Shown piece after piece: positions 43,596-54,984 of a stretch of DNA of 64,000 bases (its first letter is position 1; each line of letters starts with the position of its first letter). Under the pieces are notes generated by a model. The model searched no databases. It had not been told where the DNA came from and was given only the letters and a program-made list of their open reading frames with translations. Made by a program: the position numbers and the translations under genes. This DNA comes from Tubulanus polymorphus (lineage: Eukaryota; Nemertea; Palaeonemertea; Tubulaniformes; Tubulanidae), in NCBI RefSeq assembly GCF_964204645.1, contig NC_134031.1:9958501-10022500 (forward strand), read 5' to 3'.

Positions 43596-44184
43596 GTTTT
43601 CACTGTAGATTATCTAAGACATGTGGCGTTTTGGGAGTTCATAGTTGTTTGATAATCCATCATTTGTAAGTGTAAGGCTATTTGAGGGATTTGAAACCGA
43701 CATTTTGTAAATTTTGTAGCTTTATTACGTTTAATTCCAGATGTTTATCATGACACGTTTCATTTTGGGGGTTTGTCAGCGAGTTGGTATGCTGTCGGCA
43801 GAAGTAGTTTGATAATTCGTTTCATGTAAGTAAACAGCTATTTGAAGGATTCGAAACCGAAATCTGTATTGTGAATTTTTTAGTTGTATTTTGTTTGATT
43901 CTAGGTGAATAGGACATGATTTATTTTGGGAGTTTGTCCGCGAGTTTGTATACTGTCAAATGAAGTTTCTTCGTCAGTTTGTCGTATGTAAGTATCAATC
44001 TATAGGTTATATAGGCCCTATTGTGGGTTCGATACAGAAATTTGGTGAATTCCTCAGATTTATTTTAATTTATTCCAGGTTGTTATCAGAAAAATATGTA
44101 CTTTATTTCATAGGTTGGTCTTTGATTGAAAACTAAAAATGGATGATAGTTCTAAATTTGATGTTGATTCACATGACCAATCTA
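43596..44184 (+). repeat. Tandem exon-like repeats with splice sites
   Basis: Four diverged units with starts spaced 145-174 bp apart each have a pyrimidine-rich acceptor (CCAG or CTAG) and, 70-106 bp later, a GTAAG donor: 43596-43665, 43741-43825, 43905-43987 and 44079-44184. Units 1-3 share TTTTGGGAGTTYR, a TTTGATAATYC-like word and GGRTTYGAAACCGA in the intervening intron. They look like duplicated alternative untranslated exons; the fourth contains an ATG. Confidence 0.55.
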
Positions 44185-44611
44185 GTAAGTATGGCTCACT
44201 CGTCTTTTAGAATAAGAGACCTATTGCATTAATCCTTCAATTCAAGTTGCTATACAACCTTTTATACAGATATTTACCTTATCAATATAAACATGTATTT
44301 GCCATTAGCCATACAATTCAGTAAAACTTTTCCCGTCCAGATTTTGAAACATCATTTGACTCAATTTTTCCTCCTAGAAAATTGCTTTAGCTCATTCAAA
44401 TGTTCGCAGTAAAAGTGAATGTAGCATGTATGATTCCCATCCATCAATTTTGTCTTGTTTCGTATTTTTAGCGAAAATCTCGAAAAAGTCTGACGTCGAG
44501 GCAGGTGGTGGCCAGACAAAGACATATTCTTGGGAAATATTTAAAGACGCATGGCAAACACACTTATTGTTCACTTTTTCCTATCCTTATTTTGAAATTG
44601 AAGTATCGTAA
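44139..44611 (+). CDS. Predicted small spliced protein (two coding exons)
   Basis: ATG 44139 opens 15 codons plus one base (MDDSSKFDVDSHDQS) to the donor GTAAGT at 44185. An acceptor TTTTTAG at 44465-44471 precedes an exon starting 44472 in the matching phase, which encodes KISKKSDVEAGGGQTKTYSW and ~25 further residues to TAA at 44609-44611. The predicted product is 61 residues. No known domain is recognised. Phase agreement and splice consensus support it; the short size and lack of any homology argument keep confidence low. Confidence 0.35.
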
Positions 44612-46370
44612 TAAACTATTGATTTATTTTTGTTGATCAACGCAACTAGTTTTGTTGTTTTCTTTCTTAATTTACATTTGAATTGGATGGTCATCTTGCG
44701 TAGGAGTCAGTTTGTCATCGAAGCAATACAGTCTAACTTGTTGACGTCTCAGATGCAGCGGGGCAGGGCGGTCATTATATTGTGGACTTATCCAAATAAC
44801 ACTTACACAGCCCAACGTGTTTCAGTGTGTAAACTCCGTCGTACTCGGCATTATAAGACAGTGAGGAATTGAGTTTTAGTCACCTGAGCCCTCGGCTTGA
44901 TTCGACCAAAAAGACCTTAACTGACTTCACAGAATTTGATTATGAGTCAAGGATTTTCTAAATTTCTGAATGCTTTCTCTGGTTTTAAGATCAATTCAAA
45001 TTCAATCTTCAAAATATTTTATTGAAAGAAATTCTACTGAATACAGATTTTGAAATGAAGGATATATCCAGGCAAATAATTATAGCAAAATCAACTGATG
45101 ATCATCAAGGTGAAGTTTTCATTCATCTTCGGCTAATTTGTCTACCCCTGATGATTGAAGCATTTTGGTTACTCGTGCCAATTAGTTAGCCACAGTCGAT
45201 TTTCATGCCATCTGACCTCTTTCCATCTGTAATTAAGCAATCAAATGTAAGAATTACTTAGGTAAGGAGCGAAATAATATATAGATATCTTAGGAGACTA
45301 TTTGAAATCATGAGTTTGTTGTGAAAATCTATTGCTACAGTCTCGTAGAGCATAGACACCAAGCCACGTGGCATTGGTATTTTAAGGGCTATTCAGTTTA
45401 CTCCAAAACAAGTCAATGATTAACATTAAAAAAGCTTCATATCAAGGGTATGTTGCAGGACTCGTGACGCCCATGAATTATCATCCCATAATTACAATGA
45501 ATCCAATTCTGCATGTACGTTAGCACGACTGATTACTAATCCAAATATTGCATTACAAAAAAAAAATTACGCAAAACGTCAAGTACTTACAGCATCTGAG
45601 ACAGTTGCGCTTAAGTTAGCCTGTTAAGTTACGTCTTTGGCTGTCAATGTCGAAAAAGCCTAATTTTAAACAAACATTTGCGCACTGTGGTTTAATATTC
45701 CTGCAAGAATCCGCAAAGGAATTGAAGACCGTAGTGCCCAGTTCATTCCACGAATAATAGCTGGAAAGAAAGTAATCAAAATAAATTGTCATGCACATTC
45801 AGTGTAAACCAGGCCATAACTAGCTGCTATTAAGGCATTCCACTGACTGGCTCTACCCATTATATTTAGGGCCTAAATCTATTCTAGGCGCATACCCCAA
45901 AGCCAACAATGATCATTACTTCACCGAGTAGGCCTACTCATTTGCTACCATACTCATATTATTAAAGAAATCATTTAATACATTCCCTGGTTAACGGATT
46001 CTCACCTTAAAATACATCATAGAACTATAACGGAATATCCGTTATAGTTCTATGAATACATAAACTCCGCTGTCGTTGTCATCGATACGAGTCGTCAACT
46101 GAACGCGGAAGTAAAATTCCGTGTGGAAATTCCTACAATTTCTGTCCATATCACGTTGATTTGACCCCGAAATCTTCAGGAAATGTAGCCAACGTAAATT
46201 GATTTACGAATAGAATTAATCAATTGACTAATTTTAGAAATCATGGTTTCGTGAAATTCATTAAAGTCCTAAAACTCGCGATAAATTTAAGCCGAAAATG
46301 ATTTCAACCATCCACCATGTTGTTTCATTAATAAAACAATTGTTGCGCGCCGGCGCTGTACTGTGATAAC
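44612..46370. other. Noncoding remainder of the 5.6-kb insertion
   Basis: No supported gene. It contains a short perfect inverted pair around 46020-46054 (CATAGAACTATAACGGAATA against its inverse) and TAGGCCTA words. Nothing else stands out. Confidence 0.4.
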
Positions 46371-46374
46371 GCAT

Positions 46375-46446
46375 GGTTTCACTAGGATTCGAACCCTCGA
46401 CCTCTCAGTTGGGAGTCAAACACCTTATCCACCATGCCACAGGACA
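46375..46446 (-). other. tRNA-like sequence (probable SINE head)
   Basis: Read on the - strand it has an A-box-like TGGCATGGTGG, a consensus B box GGTTCGAATCC and a CTCCCAA loop where an anticodon would be. The acceptor and anticodon stems do not pair, so it is not a working tRNA. A tRNA-derived SINE or tRNA pseudogene is the best reading. Confidence 0.5.
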
Positions 46447-47342
46447 GGACGCTGTTTTTATCGTTAGTGGGAGTACCGGACAGGGCGAGTCGCGATTGCT
46501 ACTATCATCGGGTGTTATCTTTCAGTAAGTAATTTTAAGTTTAAAATAGGACGGAGAGTGCATAGGTATAATCTACGCGGAGCGAATGCGTGTTATATTA
46601 CTATCAGAATTCTACATTTCAATTAGAAGCAGTTAGTTGTCGAATCTGATAGAAGATGAATTTTATGTGCGAAAAAAAGTGGAAAATATGTAAATAATAA
46701 TAATAACAATCAACAGAATTACAAAAGGGTTTTCGACGAAAGTCAGAAAACCCTAATGAACCAGAAGATGTAACACAAGAAGAAATTATTAAAAATGAAA
46801 GAGTATTTACACAAAGAATTAATAAATTATTTGAAACAATCGATAATAATTTAGAACCAGAAAGAAACTCTGAACAGAATATAAATTCCAAAACTAGTAA
46901 ACTTAAATCAAATAAAGTTCCAATTGAAAAACTTTTACCGAATGGATTAATTGATGCAACAGATTAACAATTAGAAGACTAAATAATAAGGTAACGTGGG
47001 GTGACTTGGCCATATGTCTTTAAAATCAGATATTCTTAATCACTTGATTGCATAATCATTCCCCCAATTATTATGTTTGATAGTATGGACCATAGGTTAT
47101 CTTGTACCTGTCATTAGTTAGCCAAAGTGCTATGGATGATTTGTATAATCAGGAGTAAACGGGAATTATTGTGTGACCAAGTCACCCCATACAACATGGG
47201 TGACTTGGTCAGTGCATGGGGTGAATTGGTCATATTAGCTATAATACATGTATATGACAACCCATGGCCCTACCCTCAGGAGAAGTTTTATTCTGACCGG
47301 TGTAAAATGTTTTTACCCACCGGTACCTTGGTCAAAAGATAA

Positions 47343-48020
47343 AAAGGATGGTTTTGCGATTGCAGAGATCTCCTATAAGCTTAGTAGAAGTGTTCCGCAA
47401 TTACTTCTGCAATCATAGGTTACTTGTGGACCACTGACCATTATACTGAACAAGATCATGCTGCGACTAAATTCATTGTTGTTAATGACTAGTAGGCTTG
47501 GGTAGTAAATGGGTCTGTTTCTGGATCCCTTGATTAGACAGTCACATGCAGAAAATCCTGTTTTCCGATATAATACAACGGTATGCTAGAATAAAAACGC
47601 TACAAATAGGGTGTAATGTTTGTGGTGTTTTCATTCTAGCATAATAACTTCAGGAAACCTTGATAACTCTGACGTTACAGGGTTAAATCCCATGCTCTAT
47701 AAAAACCATAGTCTGAACTGAAAATGACTCTCTCTTGAATAAAAGTAATGAAGGCTGATGGAATGTAATCTTTCAAACAGAACCTTGCTATATTTTTTTA
47801 TATCTGACAGAATACCTCATAAATCTATGCTATATACATGCATTATCAACTTTTCACATAAGTACAGTTGTGTGTTATGCCAGAATTTATTCAAATCTAT
47901 TCATAGACAATCTTATTCAAGAACACTAAACAATCAAATTTTAGTAAAATTCTAACGATCAACAAAACATGAATAACGGCAACTAATTGCTATATAACGA
48001 TAAAACACAAGTACGTAGAA
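47343..48020. other. Noncoding 3' side of the pogo element
   Basis: No credible gene. The transposase stop is at 48026, so this stretch would be its 3' untranslated region and subterminal DNA. Confidence 0.4.
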
Positions 48021-48025
48021 CAATA

Positions 48026-50131
48026 TTATTCACCATACTCATCACACCATTTCGAAAAACATTTCTCTATGAGGGCCAGCTTTTCTGATGTCACACCTAC
48101 AAATCGTGAACCAACATTGATGATATCTGACTCAGAGATGGAACAGAGAATATCTTCCTTACAGGTTTCCAGAATATCATCCTTAGGTGGTGACGAGAAC
48201 CTATTCACCCCATGCCATCGTTTATACTTTAAGAATACAGTTGGAGAAATTGCTGGACTTGATTTCAACACTGTCGTGACATACCACTTTTGATTATAGA
48301 CTGCAATAACAAATTTTCCAATTTCATACTCTCTAGCTATCATGTTCTCCATTTGGCCAATCATATCGCTATCATTTTCCAGTTGACCGATGTCGTCATC
48401 ACTATCATCATCAATTTCCGGTTCTTCTTCATTACCATCTTCAGAATCAGACACATTTTCCTTGTTTCCGTTCACTTTTTTTCTTATTTTTGAGTTTGGT
48501 TTCTTTTTTTTAGCTCTCTTCTGTTCTTTCTTTTGTTCTTCCTGTTCGAGCCGCTCAACAACGTCATTTACTGTGAGACATTCAGCAAATTTCCTGTCTA
48601 GTCTTTTTCTCTTCTTCGGAGGCTCAGGAGCAGAATACTTGAAATGATCAAGCAATGCCTTCTCAAGACTAGATTTTGGACTGAGGACATCAGAGTTTTG
48701 CGATCTTTCCGGACGAGGGGTGATGACGTTGCTACCAGGTGGCTTACTATGGACTTCAGCAGTTACAGTGATTGTACTTGGGCCTTCTCTGAATTGTGTA
48801 CTCGAGCGTAGAAGGTCTCTCGGTTGAACGGATATATTCTCACGGGATCTTGAGGCATCAGTTCTGGTTATCTCGTTGTCGTTAGTTACAGTTTCAGTGG
48901 GAGTTTCAGGCAAAGCGCAAGATGTCTTGAGTAGTTCATCGCCTATCTTGGTTTTATCAAGCGGGTATATTCCACATTTCTCAAATGCGTTGATTGCATT
49001 CATTCGCGACATACAACTAGATTGGTGGACTTTATTCAGGAGGGAAGGGAATGTAGCTTTATCTACAGATTTAAACCTAGTTGATACGTAGTGTTCATTT
49101 AGAACCTTCCGCCAACTTTGTTTTAGCGCCTTATATACCCCTACATCAAGTGGTTGAAGAATACTACTAGTGTGCGCTGGTATGCAAAAGATGATCACAT
49201 CATTCTGCATAGCCAGGTTCAGCACATCCAAATTGATGTGAGAATTGTGTCCATCATATAACAGTAACTTTTTTCCAGGTATGGTTTTGGTCTCTTCTAG
49301 AAAAACTTTCTTAAACCATTCAGAAAATTGAGGAGTTTCCATCCATCCAGAGTCTGATACGTTATATCTCGCTCGCTCAGGCCCACCAGTGCACCAAGAC
49401 TCATACAAGTTCTTTGCTTTGTAGACAACATAAGGTGCTAGAAAATTACCATCAGCAGAACAACATTCAACAACTGTGTACATAGTTTTGGTACTAGAAC
49501 CAACCGTTACGTGTGGGTTTTTATCACCTCGTCGACATAGGACTTTTTTCGAGCCAATGTCAGTTTGAAAGCCTGTTTCATCCATATTGAAGATATGACC
49601 TGGACTATGCAGCAGCTGGTTTTCATCTAACAGTTTTTCTAATTTCATAAAGAAATCATCCACTATTTTCTGAGAACATGCTTCGGCACGATTGAGAGGG
49701 AAATTCTGTGCAATCCGACGCGATATTTTAGACTTATGGCGCTCTTCAAATAGTCTCATCCAATCCAACCCTGGTAGATCGCCTTTAAATTGGTTTTTTC
49801 TTCCTAGGCCTCTTATAAAATCTCTCACGATCAATCTTATATCATTGCGATCTAAACCAAAGCCCCAATCGCTGAGGATTTGCAACGAATGAACAACCAA
49901 CTCCTCTTCTTCCGCTGTGAGAACTGTCTGTCCTCCTGGTTTTTTTATTTCTTCGCCACGTCTGTATGCCTCCAGATGTCTACGTAAAGAAGTACGACTA
50001 ACATGGAATAATTCTGCTGCTTTCTTTTTTGAGAGACCATCTTCGCAGGCTTGAATGGCCGCCTGCATATCACCAGCATCATAGCAATTGTATGGGCGCC
50101 CACCAACTTTTTTAACATAATCTCGTGGCAT
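48026..50131 (-). CDS. pogo-like transposase (701 aa)
   Basis: Intact. In order: a pipsqueak-type HTH (residues ~20-55, KKKAAELFHVSRTSLRRHLE), a CENP-B-type HTH (~65-145, EELVVHSLQILSDWGFGLDR ... WMRLFEERH), then a DDE_1 catalytic domain with Asp184 (NMDETGFQ), Asp293 (LLYDGHNSH) and Asp329 (QPLDVGVYKALKQ). The C-terminal ~250 residues hold a Lys/Arg-rich region and an acidic region (DSDDDIGQ). I chose the Met at 50131 because TTTATTTTCAG, a splice acceptor, lies just upstream; the frame is open further but low in complexity there. It cuts and pastes its own element in the nucleus. The intact frame suggests recent activity or domestication. Confidence 0.85.
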   Translation of the reverse strand: MPRDYVKKVGGRPYNCYDAGDMQAAIQACEDGLSKKKAAELFHVSRTSLRRHLEAYRRGEEIKKPGGQTVLTAEEEELVVHSLQILSDWGFGLDRNDIRLIVRDFIRGLGRKNQFKGDLPGLDWMRLFEERHKSKISRRIAQNFPLNRAEACSQKIVDDFFMKLEKLLDENQLLHSPGHIFNMDETGFQTDIGSKKVLCRRGDKNPHVTVGSSTKTMYTVVECCSADGNFLAPYVVYKAKNLYESWCTGGPERARYNVSDSGWMETPQFSEWFKKVFLEETKTIPGKKLLLYDGHNSHINLDVLNLAMQNDVIIFCIPAHTSSILQPLDVGVYKALKQSWRKVLNEHYVSTRFKSVDKATFPSLLNKVHQSSCMSRMNAINAFEKCGIYPLDKTKIGDELLKTSCALPETPTETVTNDNEITRTDASRSRENISVQPRDLLRSSTQFREGPSTITVTAEVHSKPPGSNVITPRPERSQNSDVLSPKSSLEKALLDHFKYSAPEPPKKRKRLDRKFAECLTVNDVVERLEQEEQKKEQKRAKKKKPNSKIRKKVNGNKENVSDSEDGNEEEPEIDDDSDDDIGQLENDSDMIGQMENMIAREYEIGKFVIAVYNQKWYVTTVLKSSPAISPTVFLKYKRWHGVNRFSSPPKDDILETCKEDILCSISESDIINVGSRFVGVTSEKLALIEKCFSKWCDEYGE

Positions 50132-51194
50132 CCCTGAAAATAAAGACGAAAAATACTTAGATAATAAGGTATTTTGAATGTAGGTAATAATCCCACCGGT
50201 AAATATCCCCCCGGTAAAAATCCGACATGGGAAAAATCCCCCCCCCCCCCAGATCAGTTTTCTATCAAACTTAAGTATAAAACCTAAATTAAAACAGATA
50301 ATAGTTTTTACAATACTACTTAGGGTACGTAGATATTTCACCATTACAAACTAGATTTCTTTATAGAAATTATCAAAACTACGATAATGTGATTTTTATG
50401 CATGTTGGTAGCTAAAAGTCACAGAATAATGTCATTTCTATGCACGTAGCTTGGTAAAAGTCACAGATTATCCAAGGTGAATATTGTGAAAAACGCCATG
50501 GAAAATGTGAAATTTTTGAAAACTATTCAAGTTTTTCAACATAAGAATATAGAAGTATTTTTATTGAATTTTGCTGTGAAATCAAATTTGGGGGGGGGGG
50601 TTACCTGTTTACCTGTTACCAGGTATTGTACTACAAAAACAAATTTGTGATAGTATACAGTAGGCTAGATCCCAGTAGACCTACCGATGATTGCACCTTA
50701 TCAGCTTATAAGGTTTAGCACATCAGTTATTATCCAAGAGTTTATACATAGACCACTTGTTATATAGGTACAAGCGTGGGGTGACATGGCCACCGTGACC
50801 AAGTCACCCCAAAACAAGTAATTTCTTGATTACATTAAAGTATAAAATACCTTGCAGAAGATTCAATTTCTAAATTATACGTCACTAACTAACTAATTAT
50901 AATGACACATAACAATTCAGTTCCAGTGCTCATGATTACAAGTTTTTCCTACCTTAATTCCTTGACTTCACAGCGTGAGTTTGCAGTCCGCCATTTTGAA
51001 TATCTTCAAGTCACATGACTGGTCATGTGACTTCTTGACAATTATCAATTTATAATACAGTACGATCATGACAATAAAACTATATCACAAAGAAAATAAT
51101 AAGCACAGTTTGATTTTTTGGGTCGTGCCTTCTTAATTTTTTATTGATTATGGTGGCCAAATCACCCCAATGGCCAAGTCACCCCACGTTACCT
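50132..51194. other. 5' side of the pogo element
   Basis: Contains the presumed 5' intron of the transposase, a C-run at about 50238-50250 and a G-run near 50590, CCSGGTAAAWATCC repeats at 50190-50235, and a promoter candidate near 50960-51010 with GCCATTTTGAA and the palindrome GTCACATGACTGGTCATGTGAC. No other gene is visible. Confidence 0.4.
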
Positions 51195-51949
51195 TATATT
51201 TTCTGATGAAGCAATTAGAGAAATTAAAAGTATAAGACTTGCATCTGATAAAATTGCGCATGACAAAAGTATAAGAGATTTTAAAATTAGAACTTTAGAA
51301 AAAGAATTATCTGATAAAAATAAAGAAATAGAACAATTAAAGTCTGATTTAGATCATCAAGTAATTGATGAAATAGAATATAGGCAAAAAGAATTACGTT
51401 TAGAAAAAGAAAAAGATGATTTAGAATATAACATAGAATTACAAAAAGAAGAAATTAAATTATTGTTAAAATCATATGATTATAATATAAATAGATTAAA
51501 AGTTATTTTTAAAGATTTGTTGATGAAACCAGATTCTGAAATATCATTGAAAGATAGAATAAAATTGTTATCTAAATTAGAAGGAATAACAATTCTTTCA
51601 ATTCTAACAGCTGTAACTATGTTATTTACAACAATAGGTTTAGCTATATCAAATTCACTGAAATCTACTCCTACTCCCAATAAACCAGATAAACCCCCAG
51701 ATAATAATTCTATACAAGATAAAGTTAAGGATGGTTTAATGAAATTAGCATAATATTTATGGGAACTATCTAAAAAATCTGCTGCAGCATTGCCAGGTTG
51801 GTTGTTGGTTTTATATTGAAATCTGTAGGAAACATTATTAACTTTGCTGCTGAACATATTATTTCATTTTTAATTACAGTTGTAAGTGCTATTATTTTTG
51901 GGCTAGTAAACATGATTAAAAATAAATAATTAATTTTTTTGTTAAATAA

Positions 51950-53120
51950 ATGAGTGGGAGTTATATCAATCCTTCTAAGAATCATAGAATATCTAATGCT
52001 ATTAAAGCAGAAAGATCTCATCATATAATTACTCATAACCCTTCTAATATTAATCCCGATGAAACTTTATATGTTAGAATTCCTCGATTAACCCAAAATA
52101 CTTTTTATGTTCCAAATAGCATTTATTTATCAGCCGATATAAAAGTAATCGGTAATAATAATAATTATGTTGTTGATAATGTTGGAAGATATTTGATTAA
52201 AAAATTAACTATAAAGATTGGTCCAGAAACAGTTTTCTCATTAGATGATTATAATTTATTTATGCATTATAAAGATTTATGGTTAACTAAAGAAAATAGA
52301 AATAATATGATATTTCAAGGAATCCAATCAGAAAACCAAAATAAAATAAGATCAGAAACACATAATGCAATATTAACTAATGCTATAGATAAATTGATAA
52401 AAAGTATATATGGAAGCAAATATAAAATTCCATTAGACTTTGAATTGATAAATAATAATGCGCCTTTATATAAATACGCAATTCAAGAAGACGTTATATT
52501 CGAAATAACATTTGCTCCTGTTAATGAAATTGTAATATCTAGCGTTAATAAAGATATGAGTTATCAATTATCGAATATATGTTTAGAATATGATACAGTA
52601 ACTGATGAAAATATTGCAAGTATAATTCAAACTAAATACAATCAAGGATTTTCATTATTATATGATTATATTGATAAATTTAAAACCGTAACTATTAATG
52701 CAAATGATGAAATTATTAATGAGAATATTAACTTCCCAAGAAGATCTATTAAAGGTATATTAATATATTTTACCATTGCAGCATATACTAATGGCGCAAT
52801 AAATGTTGATAATTATTATAATCCTGAAATAACAAAAGTAGAAATAACTATCGAAGGAATAGCAAATAAAATATTTTGTCAAGGAATGAGAATGATTGAT
52901 CAATGGCCAGAAATTAGAAAACATTTTATGATTGAAAAAGTAAAATCATCTGAAAATTGTAATATTAATCAAATTGATTATTATACCGGCAATAAATATG
53001 CATTATGGTTAGATTTTAGAACAACAGAGGATAATTCATTACATGGTTCTGGAAAAAAACTACAGAACTCTAAAGATGGAATTCAATTATTCATGACAAA
53101 GAATAAAGGAATCAACAAGA
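51950..53120 (+). pseudogene. Major capsid protein (double jelly-roll), 5' part, E2
   Basis: Open from ATG 51950 for ~390 codons: MSGSYINPSKNHRISNAIKA, TLYVRIPRLTQNTFYVPNSI, KIGPETVFSLDDYNLFMHYK, YNQGFSLLYDYIDKF and WLDFRTTEDNS. Near 53115-53120 it departs from the E1 sequence into foreign DNA and meets a stop at 53177-53179; the last ~27 codons resume at ~60168. Length and neighbours fit the hexon-like capsid protein of Polintons. The start follows a T7 run and GTTAAATAAATG. Confidence 0.7.
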
Positions 53121-53697
53121 AAATTAATTTTAGAAAATTATTAGACGCCTGGGAAAATAATGTAGGATTTCTGAGCTAAGCTAATGTGGAATTGCAAATT
53201 TGAAATCGAAGTTTTAAGAAATTTGGGGAATGATGAGATTTGGCGATTGGGTAGATGATACAGGTCTTCGACTCTAGTAGTGGTTTAAATTTTTTTATTG
53301 AAAATTCTCAATAATTGATCGCGAACTTGCGACCGACTTCATTTACTTATGCCTCTAAGCTGGTCTACAACTTCATTGCCTCCATGGATGAAGAAAGAGC
53401 TCTTCTGATGTCTGCTTCATCATGACTTCGAGCATATCGTGTGGCCTAGCCAGCCGGCCCGGTCCCCGGGCCCGGGCCACGGGTTTGGCCGTCACTCGAT
53501 ATCCTAGAGTCTTGAGTCTGGGTGGGTTGAAGTAGACATTGTCATTTAAAATAACATGCTTATGTTGTTCTGTATGAATTACCCGTGTGTCATGTATGTT
53601 GTATTAATTTATTTTAAAATTTGTATTTATTGAATTTGGGAATTTTATCCCGGAATATCAATGTAATAAGGATCAATAAAGAATTGAATTGAATTGT
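53120..53697 (+). mobile_element. 3' end of a LINE-like element
   Basis: Foreign DNA that ends in AATAAAGAATTGAATTGAATTG, a short-unit tail typical of some non-LTR retrotransposons, preceded by a polyadenylation-like AATAAA. It includes a GC-rich CCCGGGCCCGGGCC stretch near 53460. Only the 3' region is present. Its left edge lies within the E2 capsid gene. Confidence 0.4.
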
Positions 53698-54089
53698 CAC
53701 CTTATACACATGCCATCAGAGGACATGGAGCCGTATATGACAGCTATGCTATTATAAATTCCTAATCTCACGAAACTTGCATACTCCTAATATCAAACAT
53801 ATTTTCTAAAACGTTTGAATATTGAAATTATATGTTTACACATTTTTATATTGACCGCTTGTAGCCGCTGATGAAATTCACGCCGGCCCTACACACATCG
53901 TAGATAGCTTTGTCATTCCACCGGTATGCCCACGTCAGGGTCTGACTTTTATATCAGACTTCCGCATCGTGTATACATCCGCCATTTAACCGAATAATCC
54001 GATTTACTTATCATTTCTATTTATGCCTGCCGCTTCTGATATAATCATACATCCTTTACTACTACAATACGTCTTCTAATGATATTCAA
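53698..54089. other. Unassigned insert DNA left of the DIRS element
   Basis: No gene or clear repeat structure. Its origin is unknown; it belongs to the composite ~7-kb insertion into E2. Confidence 0.35.
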
Positions 54090-54092
54090 TGC

Positions 54093-54400
54093 AATATTAC
54101 AATTTTGTTCAAAAATTGGTATTTACGAGGAATACTTACCTGGGAAAATACACTATAGCCATATTGCTTTTGGCTAGGCAGATAACGCCCGAATCGACTT
54201 TTGGTAGGGGCGCCGTAACATAGCGCCATCTGGCGAGACGCCATCATCTTTTTGCGCCAATAATCCCTCAATCGCATGGGGGACGGCTGGGTGGGAATAC
54301 CCGTGTATTTTCCCAGGTAAGTATTCCTCGTAAATACCAATTTTTGAACAAAATTGTAATATTTACTTCGAATACATTCCCTGGGAAAATACACTATAGC
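54093..54400. repeat. DIRS 3' inverted repeats and internal complementary region
   Basis: AATTTTGTTCAAAAATTGGT at ~54100 and its inverse at ~54340 bound a ~150-bp centre that includes the GGCGAGACGCC segment. The following ATTTACTTCGAATACATTCC (54361) is the inverse of the 5' terminal repeat at ~59950. This arrangement lets the circular intermediate be joined, as known for DIRS1. Confidence 0.75.
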
Positions 54401-54984
54401 CAGAATCCCAAAGAATGGAGGAGGGAGGCGACCAAAAGTCGATTTAAATTCTCTACACTTACACTCACCCTAAAACTCTCTGCAGAAAACCGCAACAAAC
54501 CCCAGGTGAGCCAGTGGGAAACCAAAAATCAGGGAGCTACCGTGCTGCTTCCTTTTCAGTTCCTAACTGTACTGGTAGATAATAACATGCCTATTATGAC
54601 CCTGTTACGTTTGAGTCGAAAAAAGGAAATCAAACAACCCGGTGTCAACTGACTCCCGGATACCTTAGTAAGGCACTGACTGCCATTACCTCGATATTAA
54701 CCTAAACCAGTAGGTAAAAAACTTAAACTCTAGACGCAGCCTTGCCCAGGCTATATAAATGAAATCATGATTCATGTCTAAACTTAATACCTATAACAAA
54801 AGGGACCCTTACCACTAACTGTCTTAAGGTAACCTAGGCCCTGTAAAAGATGCCCACAACTTATATACATCAACTTTCTTATAGCTGAATACAGAAGAAA
54901 CCCTTTAATCCCCAGGACCTGGTTTAAAAAGGTCTAACTGGGCCCGATGTTTTTTGGGTTTTTGTACGCTTATTCGTTGTGCAG

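Larger units (their letters stand above)
41140..46753. mobile_element. 5.6-kb insertion into E2
   Basis: E2 sequence stops after the acidic-protein gene and resumes with the coiled-coil gene at about 46754. The intervening DNA starts GGGTTTTCTGA (41140-41150) and ends with its inverse TCAGAAAACCC (46743-46753), an 11-bp inverted end that suggests a DNA transposon. The target duplication is unclear. It has no recognisable transposase, but carries a promoter-like region, splice-flanked repeats, a fold-back element and a tRNA-like sequence. Host DNA brought in by rearrangement is the alternative. Confidence 0.4.
46989..51194. mobile_element. pogo/Tigger-like DNA transposon
   Basis: Terminal inverted repeat AGGTAACGTGGGGTGACTTG at 46989 and its inverse ending 51194, flanked by TA on both sides as expected for Tc1/mariner. 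The sequence outside the TAs matches the uninterrupted E1 gene. Subterminal GGGGTGACTTGG words recur in both orientations (47180-47230, 50770-50815, 51150-51190), likely transposase-binding sites. Length 4206 bp with a long open transposase. Confidence 0.9.
46749..51929 (+). pseudogene. Coiled-coil membrane protein, E2, split by pogo
   Basis: The 5' part (46749-46986) reads PNEPEDVTQEE and FETIDNNLEPERNSEQN with stops near 46965 and 46980. The pogo element interrupts it at the TA 46987-46988, and it resumes at 51197 with the SDEAIREIKSIRLASDKIAH coil, the heptad region, ILSILTAVTMLFTTIGLAI and a Pro/Lys linker. A stop near 51752 and a small deletion near 51800 break the C-terminal hydrophobic region; the gene ends at 51927-51929. 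The first ~20 codons are absent because of the 5.6-kb insertion. Confidence 0.7.

Noticed and set aside
44630-44872. Additional coding exon of the putative host gene
   Set aside because: No splice acceptor in a matching phase and no recognisable protein features.
46375-46446. Functional tRNA gene
   Set aside because: The A and B boxes are present, but the acceptor and anticodon stems do not pair.
47127-47342. Small gene left of the pogo transposase
   Set aside because: The frame overlaps the subterminal GGGGTGACTTGG repeats and encodes no recognisable domain.
48390-48647. Ser/Phe-rich frame opposite the transposase
   Set aside because: It is the antisense shadow of the acidic/Lys-rich C-terminus of the pogo transposase.
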